From Paraburkholderia sabiae (GTDB taxonomy: Bacteria; Pseudomonadota; Gammaproteobacteria; Burkholderiales; Burkholderiaceae): a DNA stretch of 64,000 nt. Made by a program: the position numbers and the translations under genes. Within the stretch, counting starts at the first letter, position 1, and each line of letters begins with the position of its first letter. Below are positions 8,579-17,264 of the stretch, piece by piece. The notes under the pieces were generated by a model that had not been told where the DNA came from, did not search any database, and worked only from the letters and a program-made list of their open reading frames with translations. The stretch covers positions 2,170,001 through 2,234,000 of the forward strand of contig NZ_CP125296.1 of NCBI RefSeq assembly GCF_030412785.1, given 5' to 3'.

Positions 8579-10120
8579 TCACACCCGAGCCTTGCCCATC
8601 CGGTCCCAGGCGTCATCCACGCTGCGCGGCAGCAGATGCTTCTTGATGCGCTCGCTCGCCGTCAGTTCGAACCTTTCCACCGCGCGGTAATAGCGCGGCA
8701 ACTGAAAACTGGCGAGCCGCTCGCGCGCCCATGCATGCATGGTTTCCCAGTCCACGGGCTCGCCCTTGAACTGCACGTTGAGCAGGATATCCTGCTCGCC
8801 GATCGCCGATGCCACGCCGATCGCCGCGCTGGCGTGTACGGCCGGATGCTCCGCAAAAATGCGCTCGATCTCCCACGCCGATACGTTCTCGCCGCGCACC
8901 CGCATGCTGTCCGTCTGCCGGCCGATGAAAAAGAAATCGCCGTCGGCATCGCGCCGCGCGCGGTCGCCCGTATGTAACTTGCCGTTGCGCAAAGCAGCTC
9001 GCGTCGCGTCGGGATTCTTCAGGTACGTCGGCAGAAACGTGCCCTCCACCTTGCTCGACAACACGATCTCGCCCGCTTCGCCGTCGTTCACAGGCTGGCC
9101 TTCGTCGTCGAGCAGTTCGACCTCGATCCACGGCAACGCGCGACCGATCGACCCCGGCTTGCCCGTCGCATTCGCCGTCGCGAAGCTCGAACATTCGGTC
9201 ATGCCATAGCATTCCCGCAGGCGCACGTTGAGCCGCGCCTGCACCGCCATCCACGCCGAGGCGCTCACGCCCGCGCCCCATGCGACGCGCAGCGTGTGCG
9301 TGTCGGGCTGCGCGTCGGGCGGCAGTTGCATCAGGATATCGAGCACGCCGCCCAGATAATGCAACTGCGTCGCGCGGGCGCGCTGGATCTGCGGCCAGAA
9401 CTGCGAGGCGGAGAAGCGCGGCACCGCATGTAAGGTCACGGCTTCGAGGAACGGCAGCAGCAACATCTGCGCACCGCCGATGTGACACAGCGGCTCCCAC
9501 AGAAACAGCCGGTCGCCTTCGCGTACATCGGCGACGCGCAGCGCGGCTTCGCCCGCGATGCGCATCATCCGGTGCGTGAAGACGACGCCCTTCGGCGCGC
9601 CCGTCGTGCCCGACGTATAGATGATGCACAGCGGATCGTGCACGCCGATGTCCGGGCTCGTGAATGCGGCGTGCGCTTCCCGCGCATCGAACGCTGGGAT
9701 GCGCACGCGCCGCGTCGCGGCGCAGTCGATCGCCGCGGTCACAGCGTCGAATTCGTCGTCGATGATGAGCAGTTTCGGCTCCGCGTGCTGCAGCAAGTAC
9801 TCGAGGCCCGCCGCACGCAGCTTCGTGTTCACCGGCACCCAGACAAGCCCGCTGAGCACGAGCGCGTAGATCAGATGCACATGGTCTGCGCTGTTGCCGA
9901 GCATCACCGCGACGCGGTCGCCCGGCACGAGTCCTTCCTGCGCGAACCACCGCTGCAACTGCGCGACATGCCGCGCTATGTCATGGCAGGTGATCGCCTG
10001 ATCGTCGAAGTGCGCAACCGTGCGCGACGGTGCACGGCGCAATCCCGCCGCGAGCAGTGGCACGCAGTCGAGTTCGTCGTCTGCATGTCGGTGAGCGAAG
10101 TATTCCGGATAGCGATGCAT
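8579..10120 (-). CDS. Acyl-CoA ligase (AMP-forming, CaiC/FadD-like)
   Basis: A 513-residue ANL-superfamily ligase that should activate a carboxylic acid with ATP and CoA. The P-loop-like motif IIYTSGTTGAPKGVVFTH lies near residue 175, the ACYGMTE-type motif is ECYGMTECSSFA, the hinge region is LHTGDRARRDADGDFFFIGR, and RVRGENVSAWEIE precedes the C-terminal domain. The late catalytic lysine is in SERIKKHLLP. Length and spacing are normal. Best-known relatives act on crotonobetaine/carnitine-type or aromatic acids; the acid here is unknown. It sits 27 bp after the fused ABC permease, so the imported compound is probably its substrate. Confidence 0.88.
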   Translation of the reverse strand: MHRYPEYFAHRHADDELDCVPLLAAGLRRAPSRTVAHFDDQAITCHDIARHVAQLQRWFAQEGLVPGDRVAVMLGNSADHVHLIYALVLSGLVWVPVNTKLRAAGLEYLLQHAEPKLLIIDDEFDAVTAAIDCAATRRVRIPAFDAREAHAAFTSPDIGVHDPLCIIYTSGTTGAPKGVVFTHRMMRIAGEAALRVADVREGDRLFLWEPLCHIGGAQMLLLPFLEAVTLHAVPRFSASQFWPQIQRARATQLHYLGGVLDILMQLPPDAQPDTHTLRVAWGAGVSASAWMAVQARLNVRLRECYGMTECSSFATANATGKPGSIGRALPWIEVELLDDEGQPVNDGEAGEIVLSSKVEGTFLPTYLKNPDATRAALRNGKLHTGDRARRDADGDFFFIGRQTDSMRVRGENVSAWEIERIFAEHPAVHASAAIGVASAIGEQDILLNVQFKGEPVDWETMHAWARERLASFQLPRYYRAVERFELTASERIKKHLLPRSVDDAWDRMGKARV

Positions 10121-10147
10121 ATCTGTACCGATTGAATAGCCCGGGAT

Positions 10148-11929
10148 TCAGCGCGCGCGGCGCTTGAGCCAGGAAGACACCGTCACGACGAGCGCGATGA
10201 GAATGACCAGCGTCGTCGACACGGCGGCGAGCGTCGGCGTGATCGCGAGCTGGATGTCGTCCCACATCTGCTTCGGCAGCGTCGAATTGATGCCGCCGCT
10301 CACGAAGATCGCGATCGTCAGATCGTCGAAGGAAACGAGAAACGCGAACAGGAACGCCGCCGTGACGCTTGCCATCAGCAGCGGCAGCACGACGGACGTA
10401 ATCCGCCGCAACGGCGACGCGCCCATCACGCGCGCTGCGTCGTCCAGCCGCCAGTCGAAGCGCTGGAAGCCCGCCGCGAGCGTGACGACCACATAAGGAA
10501 TCGCGAGCACCGTATGCCCGACGATCAGGCCGAGATTCGTGCCCGTGAGTCCCAGGCGGCCGAACAGATACAGCAGCCCCACGGCGACGACGATGCGCGG
10601 CACGATCAGCGGCGCGACCAGCAGCGCGAACATCGGCTTGCTCGCGCGGCGCGGCATGCGCGTCATCGCAAGCGTCGCGCCGAAGCCGAGCAGCAGCGAC
10701 AGCAATGCAGTGCCCAGACCGACTTCGAACGAGCGGATGATCGCGCTGCGCCACACGGGCGAATCCATGAAGGTGCCGAACCAGCGCATGCTGAAGAACT
10801 TCGGCGGGAACGCAATGTAGTCGCTCGACGTGAACGCATACGGAATCACCGACAGCACCGGCACCACGAGCAGCGCCATGATGACGCACGTATAGAGTCC
10901 GAGCGGGCTCGCGGCGCGCGCGCCCGTGTCCGCGAGCGCGTTGCGGCGCATCATGAACGGCGCGAAGACGCGGCCCGCCGTCATCAGCAGTGCGAGCCTG
11001 AATCCCTGTGCGCGCGAGCCGCGCGAACGCTCCGTCACTTCGCCCGTCAGCGACGTGAGACCGACCATGCGGTCATAGACGAAGAAGATGACGATCGAGC
11101 AGACCAGCAGCACTGTCGATAGCGCGCCGGCGAAGCGCATGTCGAAGAGTTCGAGGACGGACGAGATCACGAGCTGCGCGATCATCGTTTCTTTCGGCGA
11201 GCCGAGCAGCGCCGGCACGATAAAGAAGCCGAGGCTGGAGATGAACACGAGCAGCCCCGCCGCCGCCACGCCCGGCGAAGAGAGCGGCAGAAACACCGTG
11301 AAGAAGCTCGTGCTGCGTTCCGCGCCGAGCGTTTCCGCCGCCTGCGCGAGCCGGTCGTCGATGCCGCGCATTACGGGAAGCATCGTCATGACGGCGAGCG
11401 GCAGCATCGAATGCACCATGCCGATCAGCACGCCCGTCAGCGACGGTATCGTGCCGCTCGTCTCGTGCACGAGGCCGAGCGAGAGCGCGATCGTCGACAG
11501 CACGCCCGTCTTCGAAAGCAGCAGCATCCACGCGTACGTCTTGACGAGATAGCTGGTCCAGAACGGCAGCATGATCCACAGCAGCCAGCGTTCGCGCACG
11601 CGCTCCGACAGCCGGCTCAGCATGTACGCGACGGGATAGCCGAGCAGAATGGACAGCGCCGCCGTCAGGAACGAGATGGCGAAGGTGATCCACAGCACCT
11701 TCGCATAAACGGGTGTGCGCGCAATCCGTTCGAATTGCGCGAAGCCGATCTGGCCATCGGCGCTGACGAGTCCGCCTTGCAGTATCTCGCCGACGGGCAC
11801 GATGAAGAACACCAGCAGGAACAGCAGCGTCGGCACGATCGGCAGAAAGCGCAGGCAGCGCGCGAGCACGACGGACCGGCCGCGTCGCGACGCTTCGTTT
11901 TCGCGTAGCGCATGAAGAGCGATGGTCAT
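10148..11929 (-). CDS. Fused ABC transporter permease (two PotB/PotC-type domains)
   Basis: A 593-residue inner-membrane protein that joins two binding-protein-dependent permease domains, each normally a separate subunit of about 280 residues. Two EAA-loop motifs contact the ATPase: AAETLGAERSTSFFTVFLP in the first half and AARVMGASPLRRITSVVLP in the second. About twelve hydrophobic segments are visible, with a polar linker around residues 295-330. Its partners, an ATPase (9 bp away) and a binding protein, belong to the spermidine/putrescine-iron-thiamine type of importer. The fusion replaces a heterodimeric channel by one chain. There is no sign of a sequencing artefact: the reading frame is continuous through the linker. 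Confidence 0.9.
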   Translation of the reverse strand: MTIALHALRENEASRRGRSVVLARCLRFLPIVPTLLFLLVFFIVPVGEILQGGLVSADGQIGFAQFERIARTPVYAKVLWITFAISFLTAALSILLGYPVAYMLSRLSERVRERWLLWIMLPFWTSYLVKTYAWMLLLSKTGVLSTIALSLGLVHETSGTIPSLTGVLIGMVHSMLPLAVMTMLPVMRGIDDRLAQAAETLGAERSTSFFTVFLPLSSPGVAAAGLLVFISSLGFFIVPALLGSPKETMIAQLVISSVLELFDMRFAGALSTVLLVCSIVIFFVYDRMVGLTSLTGEVTERSRGSRAQGFRLALLMTAGRVFAPFMMRRNALADTGARAASPLGLYTCVIMALLVVPVLSVIPYAFTSSDYIAFPPKFFSMRWFGTFMDSPVWRSAIIRSFEVGLGTALLSLLLGFGATLAMTRMPRRASKPMFALLVAPLIVPRIVVAVGLLYLFGRLGLTGTNLGLIVGHTVLAIPYVVVTLAAGFQRFDWRLDDAARVMGASPLRRITSVVLPLLMASVTAAFLFAFLVSFDDLTIAIFVSGGINSTLPKQMWDDIQLAITPTLAAVSTTLVILIALVVTVSSWLKRRAR

Positions 11930-11938
11930 GGCGGTTCC

Positions 11939-13000
11939 TCAGGCGTGCAGCAACGTCGTGCGATGCGGGTCCCACGTGAGCCCCACCTTGTCGCCGATGC
12001 GCGGTGTCACGCCGCGCTCGCAGCGTACGGTCAGCTCGCTGCCGTCGCTCATCGAAAGCGACACGCGCGTGTCGCTGCCGAAGAACACGACATCCGCGAT
12101 CGTGCCGTCGACGAAGCCGCTCTGCGGTTCGACGAGACGCGGCGCTTCGGGACGCAGAAGCAGCGTGTGACGCGTGGCAGGCGCGCCCGATGCGCCGAGC
12201 GGCAAGGGAATGCGGCCGCCCGCCGCAAGCAGGATCGGCTCGCCGGCGGCGCCGCGCTCAGCGTCGAGTTCGCCTTCGAGCAGATTCGAATGGCCGATGA
12301 AGCCCGCCGCAAAGCGTGTGGCGGGACGATCGTAAAGATCCGCTGGCGTGCCCACCTGCTCGATGCGCGCCTGGTTCATCAGGCAGATACGGTCGGAAAG
12401 CGTGAGCGCTTCGTCCTGATCGTGCGTCACGTAGACGAAGGTCGCGCCGAGTTCCTTGTGCAGGCGTCGGATTTCGGTCTGCATGTGTTCGCGCAGTTTC
12501 TTGTCGAGCGCGCCGAGCGGCTCGTCGAGCAGAATCACGGAAGGCCGGTACGCGAAGCAGCGCGCGAGCGCGATGCGCTGCTGCTGCCCGCCCGACAACT
12601 CCTTCGGAAAGCGCTTCGCGAACTCGGTCATGCGCACCATCGCGAGCGCGTCGTCCACGGCGGCACGCACTTCATCGCGCGATTTGCGGCGCATGCGCAG
12701 ACCGTATGCGACGTTGTCCCACACACTCATGTGCGGAAACAGCGCATAGCTCTGGAACACCATGCCGATGCCACGCTTGCCCGGTTCGACATGCGTGACA
12801 TCGCGCCCGTCGATTTCGATGCGCCCCGCGCTCGGCGCGACGAGCCCGGAGATCATCTGGAGCAAAGTTGTTTTGCCCGAACCCGAGGGACCGAGCAGCG
12901 TCAGGAATTCGCCCGCTTGCACGGCGAGGTCCGTCGGTTCCAGCGCGACCGAATCGCCATAACGCTTCGCGATGCCGATTGCCTCGAGTTTCGAGCTCAT
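11939..13000 (-). CDS. ABC transporter ATP-binding protein (PotA/FbpC type)
   Basis: A 353-residue ATPase that powers the importer encoded around it. Walker A is GPSGSGKTT (around residue 38), the Q-loop region is MVFQSYALFPHMSVWDNV, the ABC signature is LSGGQQQRIALAR, Walker B is VILLDEPLGALDK, and the H-loop histidine is in VYVTHDQDEA. A C-terminal TOBE regulatory domain follows (about 240-350), as in PotA. All catalytic positions are intact. The gene starts 10 bp after the binding-protein gene and ends 9 bp before the permease gene, so translation is probably coupled. The closest functional class is polyamine or related cation/acid importers, but the substrate is undetermined. Confidence 0.94.
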   Translation of the reverse strand: MSSKLEAIGIAKRYGDSVALEPTDLAVQAGEFLTLLGPSGSGKTTLLQMISGLVAPSAGRIEIDGRDVTHVEPGKRGIGMVFQSYALFPHMSVWDNVAYGLRMRRKSRDEVRAAVDDALAMVRMTEFAKRFPKELSGGQQQRIALARCFAYRPSVILLDEPLGALDKKLREHMQTEIRRLHKELGATFVYVTHDQDEALTLSDRICLMNQARIEQVGTPADLYDRPATRFAAGFIGHSNLLEGELDAERGAAGEPILLAAGGRIPLPLGASGAPATRHTLLLRPEAPRLVEPQSGFVDGTIADVVFFGSDTRVSLSMSDGSELTVRCERGVTPRIGDKVGLTWDPHRTTLLHA

Positions 13001-13010
13001 CGTCCGCTCC

Positions 13011-14072
13011 TTACGAAATGATCCACGAATTGAACCGCTCGGTGACCTTCTGGCGGCTCTCTTCCCACCATTGCGGGCTCGGCAGCTTCATGTCCTTGAT
13101 ATTGTCGGGAGCGGTCGGCAGAAGCGTTGCGCGCTCCTTGCCGATGGTCTCGAAGGACTTCTTGTTGGTCGGGCCGTACGCGAGCGTGCGCGTGAGCATC
13201 GCCTGACGTTTCGCGTCGGCGCAAAAGCGCACGAACTGCTTCGCGGCATCGGCGTGCGGCGTGCCCTTCGGAATGCCCCAGCCTTCGATCGAATACAAGC
13301 CTTGATTCCACACGATCGTCACGGGCGCGCCGCTGTCCTTCGCGGCCTGCGCGCGGCCGTTCCATGTCGAGATCATGTCGACGTCGCCGCTCTGGATCGC
13401 CTGCATCGCCTGCGCGCCGGAAGTCCACCAGATGTTGATGTGCGGCTTGATCTTGTCGAGACTCTTGAATGCGCGGTCCACGTCGAGCGGATAGAGCTTG
13501 TCGAGCGGCACGCCGTCGGCGAGTAGCGCCTGTTCGAGCGTGTCGAGCGGACTGCGACGCAGGCAGCGGCGGCCGGGGAATTTCTTCACGTCCCAGAAGT
13601 CCGCCCACGACTTCGGGCCGTTGTCCTTGAACTTGTCCGCGCGATACGCGAGCACGGTCGAATACACGTCGACGCCGAGCCAGTTCGGCGTGATCGCCTC
13701 CGGCATGATGTCCGGATAGTCGCTCGCTTTCAGGCCGATCGGTTCCAGCAGGCCTTTCGCTTCGAGAAACGGAATGTCCGCCGACAGCGTCAGCGTCGTG
13801 ACGTCCCACACATAGTTCTTCGTTTGCACCATCGCCGCGAACTGCGCGACCGGCTGCGATTCGCGCGCGACGCTGACGACCTTGATGCCCGTCGCTTTCT
13901 CGAACGGGTCATAGAAGGCTTCGCGATAGGCGGTCGTATACGGGCCGCCCGGGTCCGATACGACGATCTGCTTCGATTGCGCGCGTGCGGCCAGCGGCAT
14001 CATGCCGGCCACGGCGAGCGCGCCCGCGCCGTGCAGAATGCGGCGGCGCGTCGGGTTGAAGTCTTGTGTCAT
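13011..14072 (-). CDS. ABC transporter periplasmic binding protein (PotD/PotF-like)
   Basis: A 353-residue extracellular solute-binding protein of the spermidine/putrescine-binding type. It begins with a Tat-like signal peptide (TRRRILHGAGALAVAG, then AARAQ), so it may be exported folded. The mature start IVVSDPGGPYTTAYREAFYDPFEKATGIKV is split here in description only: its pattern of a strand, a loop and the PFEKATGIKV element is typical of the family. A hinge motif lies near IWWTSGAQAMQAIQSGDVDM. It captures the substrate for the downstream fused permease and ATPase. It is preceded by a crotonase gene (54-bp gap), which ties import to CoA-thioester catabolism. Confidence 0.9.
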   Translation of the reverse strand: MTQDFNPTRRRILHGAGALAVAGMMPLAARAQSKQIVVSDPGGPYTTAYREAFYDPFEKATGIKVVSVARESQPVAQFAAMVQTKNYVWDVTTLTLSADIPFLEAKGLLEPIGLKASDYPDIMPEAITPNWLGVDVYSTVLAYRADKFKDNGPKSWADFWDVKKFPGRRCLRRSPLDTLEQALLADGVPLDKLYPLDVDRAFKSLDKIKPHINIWWTSGAQAMQAIQSGDVDMISTWNGRAQAAKDSGAPVTIVWNQGLYSIEGWGIPKGTPHADAAKQFVRFCADAKRQAMLTRTLAYGPTNKKSFETIGKERATLLPTAPDNIKDMKLPSPQWWEESRQKVTERFNSWIIS

Positions 14073-14126
14073 GGTTCAGGTCTCTCGCACTAGGGTTGAG
14101 AAGGAACTGCCCGGCTTCCGCCCGCT

Positions 14127-14888
14127 CTATTTGGCGCGTTTCTTGAAGAACTCTTCCATCATGCGAGCGGGCTCGCCCGAGTCGTACGCCTCGCGCTGAA
14201 TGCGTTCGCCCGCTTCGATACAGTCGACGAAACCAGGCTCGGTCATCTCGCGGAAACGCTGTTTGTCGAGACGCATCGCGACGGGCGGCTTGGCCGCGAG
14301 TTCCGTAGCGATTTCCAGCGCTTTCTCGAAGACCTTGTCTTCATCGACGATGTGATGAATCAGTCCGATGCGATAGCACTCGTCGGCTTCCATCAGACGG
14401 CCGGTGAGCGTGAGTTCGATGGTGCGCGACATGCCGAGCATCGAATTCATGATCCACGGGCCCGTCGTGCTGGCGATGCCCGCATTGATCTCCGGCTGGC
14501 CCATGCGCACGCCCGCGTGACCGACGCGGATATCGCCGAGCAAGGCAACCTGAAACGCCGAGCCCGCCGCCGTGCCGTTGAGCGCCATCACGAGCGGCTT
14601 GGAGAGGCCACGCAGCGTCGCGTAGTAGCGCTGCCACTCCTTGACCCACGCGACGGCGCGTTCGCCGTCGAAGTCGTGCGCTTCCGCCAGATCCTGCCCC
14701 GCCGAGAACGCGCGATTGCCCGCGCCCGTCATGATGATCGCGGCGACATTGTCGTCGGCGTTGAAGCGCTCGAGCGCCGCAATGATCGATTCGCGCATCG
14801 GCGTGGTCCACGCGTTCAGCCGTTCGGGACGATTCAGCGTGATGACCGCGACGCGGCCGTGATTCGAAAACAGAACGTCGTCACCCAT
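14127..14888 (-). CDS. Crotonase / enoyl-CoA hydratase family protein with a changed active-site position
   Basis: A 253-residue crotonase-fold protein, the first gene of the minus-strand importer operon. The oxyanion-hole segments are AFSAGQDLAEAHDF (about residue 62) and ALNGTAAGSAFQVALLGD (about residue 105). The second catalytic glutamate is present in MGQPEINAGIAS. The first catalytic glutamate of true hydratases (the Glu in the GGGCEL motif) aligns with Gln in GSAFQVAL, so simple hydration may not be the reaction. Isomerase, hydrolase or decarboxylase roles are possible. It probably acts on the CoA ester made by the ligase at the other end of the operon. Overall family call is secure, the reaction is not. 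Confidence 0.85.
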   Translation of the reverse strand: MGDDVLFSNHGRVAVITLNRPERLNAWTTPMRESIIAALERFNADDNVAAIIMTGAGNRAFSAGQDLAEAHDFDGERAVAWVKEWQRYYATLRGLSKPLVMALNGTAAGSAFQVALLGDIRVGHAGVRMGQPEINAGIASTTGPWIMNSMLGMSRTIELTLTGRLMEADECYRIGLIHHIVDEDKVFEKALEIATELAAKPPVAMRLDKQRFREMTEPGFVDCIEAGERIQREAYDSGEPARMMEEFFKKRAK

Positions 14889-14908
14889 AATTTATCGCAT
14901 CGTAATAG

Positions 14909-14939
14909 TTGATGGTGAAATGCAATATAGGACCATCAA
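14909..14939. promoter_or_regulatory. Inverted repeat, candidate IclR operator
   Basis: TTGATGGT (14909-14916) and ACCATCAA (14932-14939) form a perfect 8-bp inverted repeat with a 15-bp AT-rich spacer. It begins 20 bp upstream of the crotonase start codon, the likely head of the importer operon. A further ATGGT half-element lies just outside at 14945-14949. The position suits a repressor or activator site for the IclR protein encoded at the end of the same operon. Binding is inferred. Confidence 0.45.
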
Positions 14940-15084
14940 AAATATGGTGCAAGCGGGTTTACGCGGAATAAGTGCAACTCGGCGGAAAAAGGCGTGCGCG
15001 CGCGACGCGAATGTGTCGCACGATCGGGGAAGATCGGGATGTCGAATGACGCTTGCGCGGACGCGCGAGCAAGCGCGATACCTG

Positions 15085-16089
15085 CTATTCAGGCGTAGTC
15101 GAATGACGTACCGGTGACGCGAAGAATTCGCCCCACTCGAAGTCCATCTGGTCAGGGAACATCGGCGCGACGCCCGCGCCCGGCGTGAACGTCAACTCTC
15201 CAAAATAAATTTCGTCGTCGGGAACGTACAGATCGACCCGGACATAGTCGAAACCTTCGGAGAGCATCGCTGCTGTCTCGAGCAGCGCGGTCAGATTGGC
15301 AGGCGGCGGTGCGGGTACCGCGCTGCGAACGTATTCGCCGATCGCCAGGTCGAGATGATTCCAGTTCACGTCATAGATATTGCCGCGCGTGTCCGGACCG
15401 AATCGATCGCTGATGTGCTGGATGTACATCAGCGGCCGTTCCGGATTGCAGCGGAAGCAATGCACCTTATAGTCGGCAGGAATGTTTCCGCGACTGTCGA
15501 GCAGCAGCGTTTCGAAGAAGAGACGCGGCTCGATATCCTTGTAGTGGCGCTCACGCGCGTTTCTATAGAAATTCGTCGACAGCCAACGGGAAGCAAGATG
15601 TTGCAATGCATCGAAGCTGACTTCGGATTTGTCGTGAACGACCTTGACGAACGAGCTTCCGTGATTCGCCTTCATGACGAACGAATCAGGAAGACCATCG
15701 AACACGGCAGGCGTGAATTCCACCGGTGCGGCGATCAACGGCACGAGAAACGCTTCACCGAGCACGCTGCTGACATAGTCGCGCACGGCGAGCTTGTCGC
15801 TCAGGCGGGCGTATCGAGGGTCCGGCCTGAGGTTTCGTTTCAGAATGTGTTCGTTGTAGGTACGCGGTCGCAACAGATTCGGAAATCGCCCTATCTCCTT
15901 TCGATGCAGAAGCGAAAGGAAAAAAATGTCCGGTAGCAGCGCCTTGAGTTCGTCCTTGAGCTGCCGCCTCAAAACGTGATTCCCGGTCGTGTGCAAGTGC
16001 CCGTTTTCGACCTTATCAGGAAGACCCGGTTTTCTATCAAACGACCCTCTCGAAGCGCTCATAAAACGGTTATCGGTGAGTGTATGCAT
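15085..16089 (-). CDS. TupA-like ATP-grasp family protein
   Basis: A 334-residue protein resembling the TupA-like ATP-grasp family found in polysaccharide and teichuronopeptide gene sets. Matching features are the N-terminal FPNLLRPRTYNEHILKRN element (near residue 68), LSDKLAVRDYVSSVLGE, SFVMKANHGSSFVKVV (nucleotide-binding strand and loop), PADYKVHCFRC, and the acidic FDYVRVDLYVPDDEIYFGELTFTPGAG, which carries the Mg-ATP ligands. ATP-grasp enzymes join a carboxylate to an amine. No glycan gene cluster surrounds it, so the acceptor is unknown. The upstream ATG was used; no convincing ribosome-binding site separates it from the ATG ten codons on. Confidence 0.72.
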   Translation of the reverse strand: MHTLTDNRFMSASRGSFDRKPGLPDKVENGHLHTTGNHVLRRQLKDELKALLPDIFFLSLLHRKEIGRFPNLLRPRTYNEHILKRNLRPDPRYARLSDKLAVRDYVSSVLGEAFLVPLIAAPVEFTPAVFDGLPDSFVMKANHGSSFVKVVHDKSEVSFDALQHLASRWLSTNFYRNARERHYKDIEPRLFFETLLLDSRGNIPADYKVHCFRCNPERPLMYIQHISDRFGPDTRGNIYDVNWNHLDLAIGEYVRSAVPAPPPANLTALLETAAMLSEGFDYVRVDLYVPDDEIYFGELTFTPGAGVAPMFPDQMDFEWGEFFASPVRHSTTPE

Positions 16090-16261
16090 CGGCGCTTTGA
16101 GATTCAGCTATCCCCGCTGAACCCAGCGTCCGTCACACGCCGAGCATACCAACCACCGTTGTGCACGCCGCTGCTTTTGGCGCGGCGTCGAGAGTTTTTG
16201 GCCACAAACGCAGACTGCCAATGCGATTTGTAATCAGCATGCGTTCATGGCCGTGTCGCGA

Positions 16262-17131
16262 TCAGGCTGAGGCCGTCGCTTCGCTGACAAAGTCCGCGTA
16301 CGTGCGCAGGGGCCGACCCAATATCGTCTGCAAGCGGTCGATCGAACCTTCTGCGCCGTGCATGCCGAACTTCTGGATGCCGCCCATCATCAGGCGCATG
16401 TCGTAGGCAAGCCAGCCGGGACCGAACGTGGCCATCTGTCCTTCGAACGCTGCCAGGTCGTCGCCTCCGTAAGCGACCTCGCGACCGAGCGCTGCGCCCC
16501 ATATCTTCGCCACCGACGCGCCCGTCAGCGCATCCGGGCCGACCAGATCCAATGTCACTCGCGGCAGCGCCGTGTCCGCTCTGTCGCGGCGCAGCAGCTC
16601 TGCAACGGCGATATCCGCGATGTCGCGCGCGTCGACCATCGCGATGCCGGCCGAGCCGATCGGCATCGGATAGACGCCATGCTCCTGAATGACTTGCTGC
16701 ACCATTCGCTCGTTCTGCATGAAGTAAGCGGGACGCAGGATAGTCGCGGGAATATCGAGGCTTTCTATCATCCGTTCGACCGTGTGCTTGCCGGTGAAAT
16801 GCGGCACGTTCGTGTACTTGTCAGCGTGGATCACGGACAGATACACGACGCGCTCGACGCCTGCCTCGCGTGCCAGGTTCAACGCGATGAGTGCTTGCGT
16901 CACCTCGTCGGGCGTGACGGCGTTCAGCAGAAACAGCGTGCGCACAGACGACAGCGCGGCGCGCATCGATGGCACGTCCGTCATATCCCCAACCACCTCG
17001 GCGACGCCCGCAGGCAAGCTTGCCTTGCCCTGCTTGCGAACGAGCGCCCTGACGTCGGCGCCAGCGTCGGCGAGGCGTTGAACGATGAGAGAACCAATCG
17101 TGCCCGTAGCACCGGTTACGAGAATGCTCAT
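16262..17131 (-). CDS. NmrA-like NAD(P)-binding oxidoreductase
   Basis: A 289-residue atypical short-chain dehydrogenase of the NmrA/QOR2 type. ILVTGATGTIGSLIVQRLADAG at the very start is the Rossmann NAD(P) motif (GxxGxxG), followed by ADVRALVRKQGKA, the cofactor-selectivity strand. YLSVIHADK and FTGKHTVERMIES correspond to the usual active-site region, which lacks a classic YxxxK catalytic pair, so it may be a redox sensor or a quinone reductase. The start was moved 37 codons inward to the ATG preceded by GGAG and directly before the Rossmann motif; the longer reading is not family-like. A LysR gene is divergent, 133 bp away, and is the likely regulator. Confidence 0.8.
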   Translation of the reverse strand: MSILVTGATGTIGSLIVQRLADAGADVRALVRKQGKASLPAGVAEVVGDMTDVPSMRAALSSVRTLFLLNAVTPDEVTQALIALNLAREAGVERVVYLSVIHADKYTNVPHFTGKHTVERMIESLDIPATILRPAYFMQNERMVQQVIQEHGVYPMPIGSAGIAMVDARDIADIAVAELLRRDRADTALPRVTLDLVGPDALTGASVAKIWGAALGREVAYGGDDLAAFEGQMATFGPGWLAYDMRLMMGGIQKFGMHGAEGSIDRLQTILGRPLRTYADFVSEATASA

Positions 17132-17177
17132 GTGAATCTCCAGAAATGATGTGTTAGCGCAAGAAGCCAGCCACGCA

Positions 17178-17194
17178 TTCGTTGCGGTAACGAA
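17178..17194. promoter_or_regulatory. Palindrome in the LysR/NmrA divergent promoter
   Basis: TTCGTT (17178-17183) and AACGAA (17189-17194) form a perfect inverted repeat around GCGGT. The 17-bp dyad lies midway between the divergent starts of the NmrA-like gene and the LysR gene, as expected for a LysR recognition site. Function is inferred from position and symmetry. Confidence 0.4.
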
Positions 17195-17264
17195 AAGATA
17201 AGTCGTTGCACCGATAAAACGAAGACGCGAAAATGGAGACACGTCGTTTCAAAAATGGAACACC

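Noticed and set aside
8579..10120. Naming the ligase as carnitine-CoA ligase (CaiC)
   Set aside because: Only general ligase motifs are visible, and none of the neighbours is a carnitine enzyme, so the substrate was left open.
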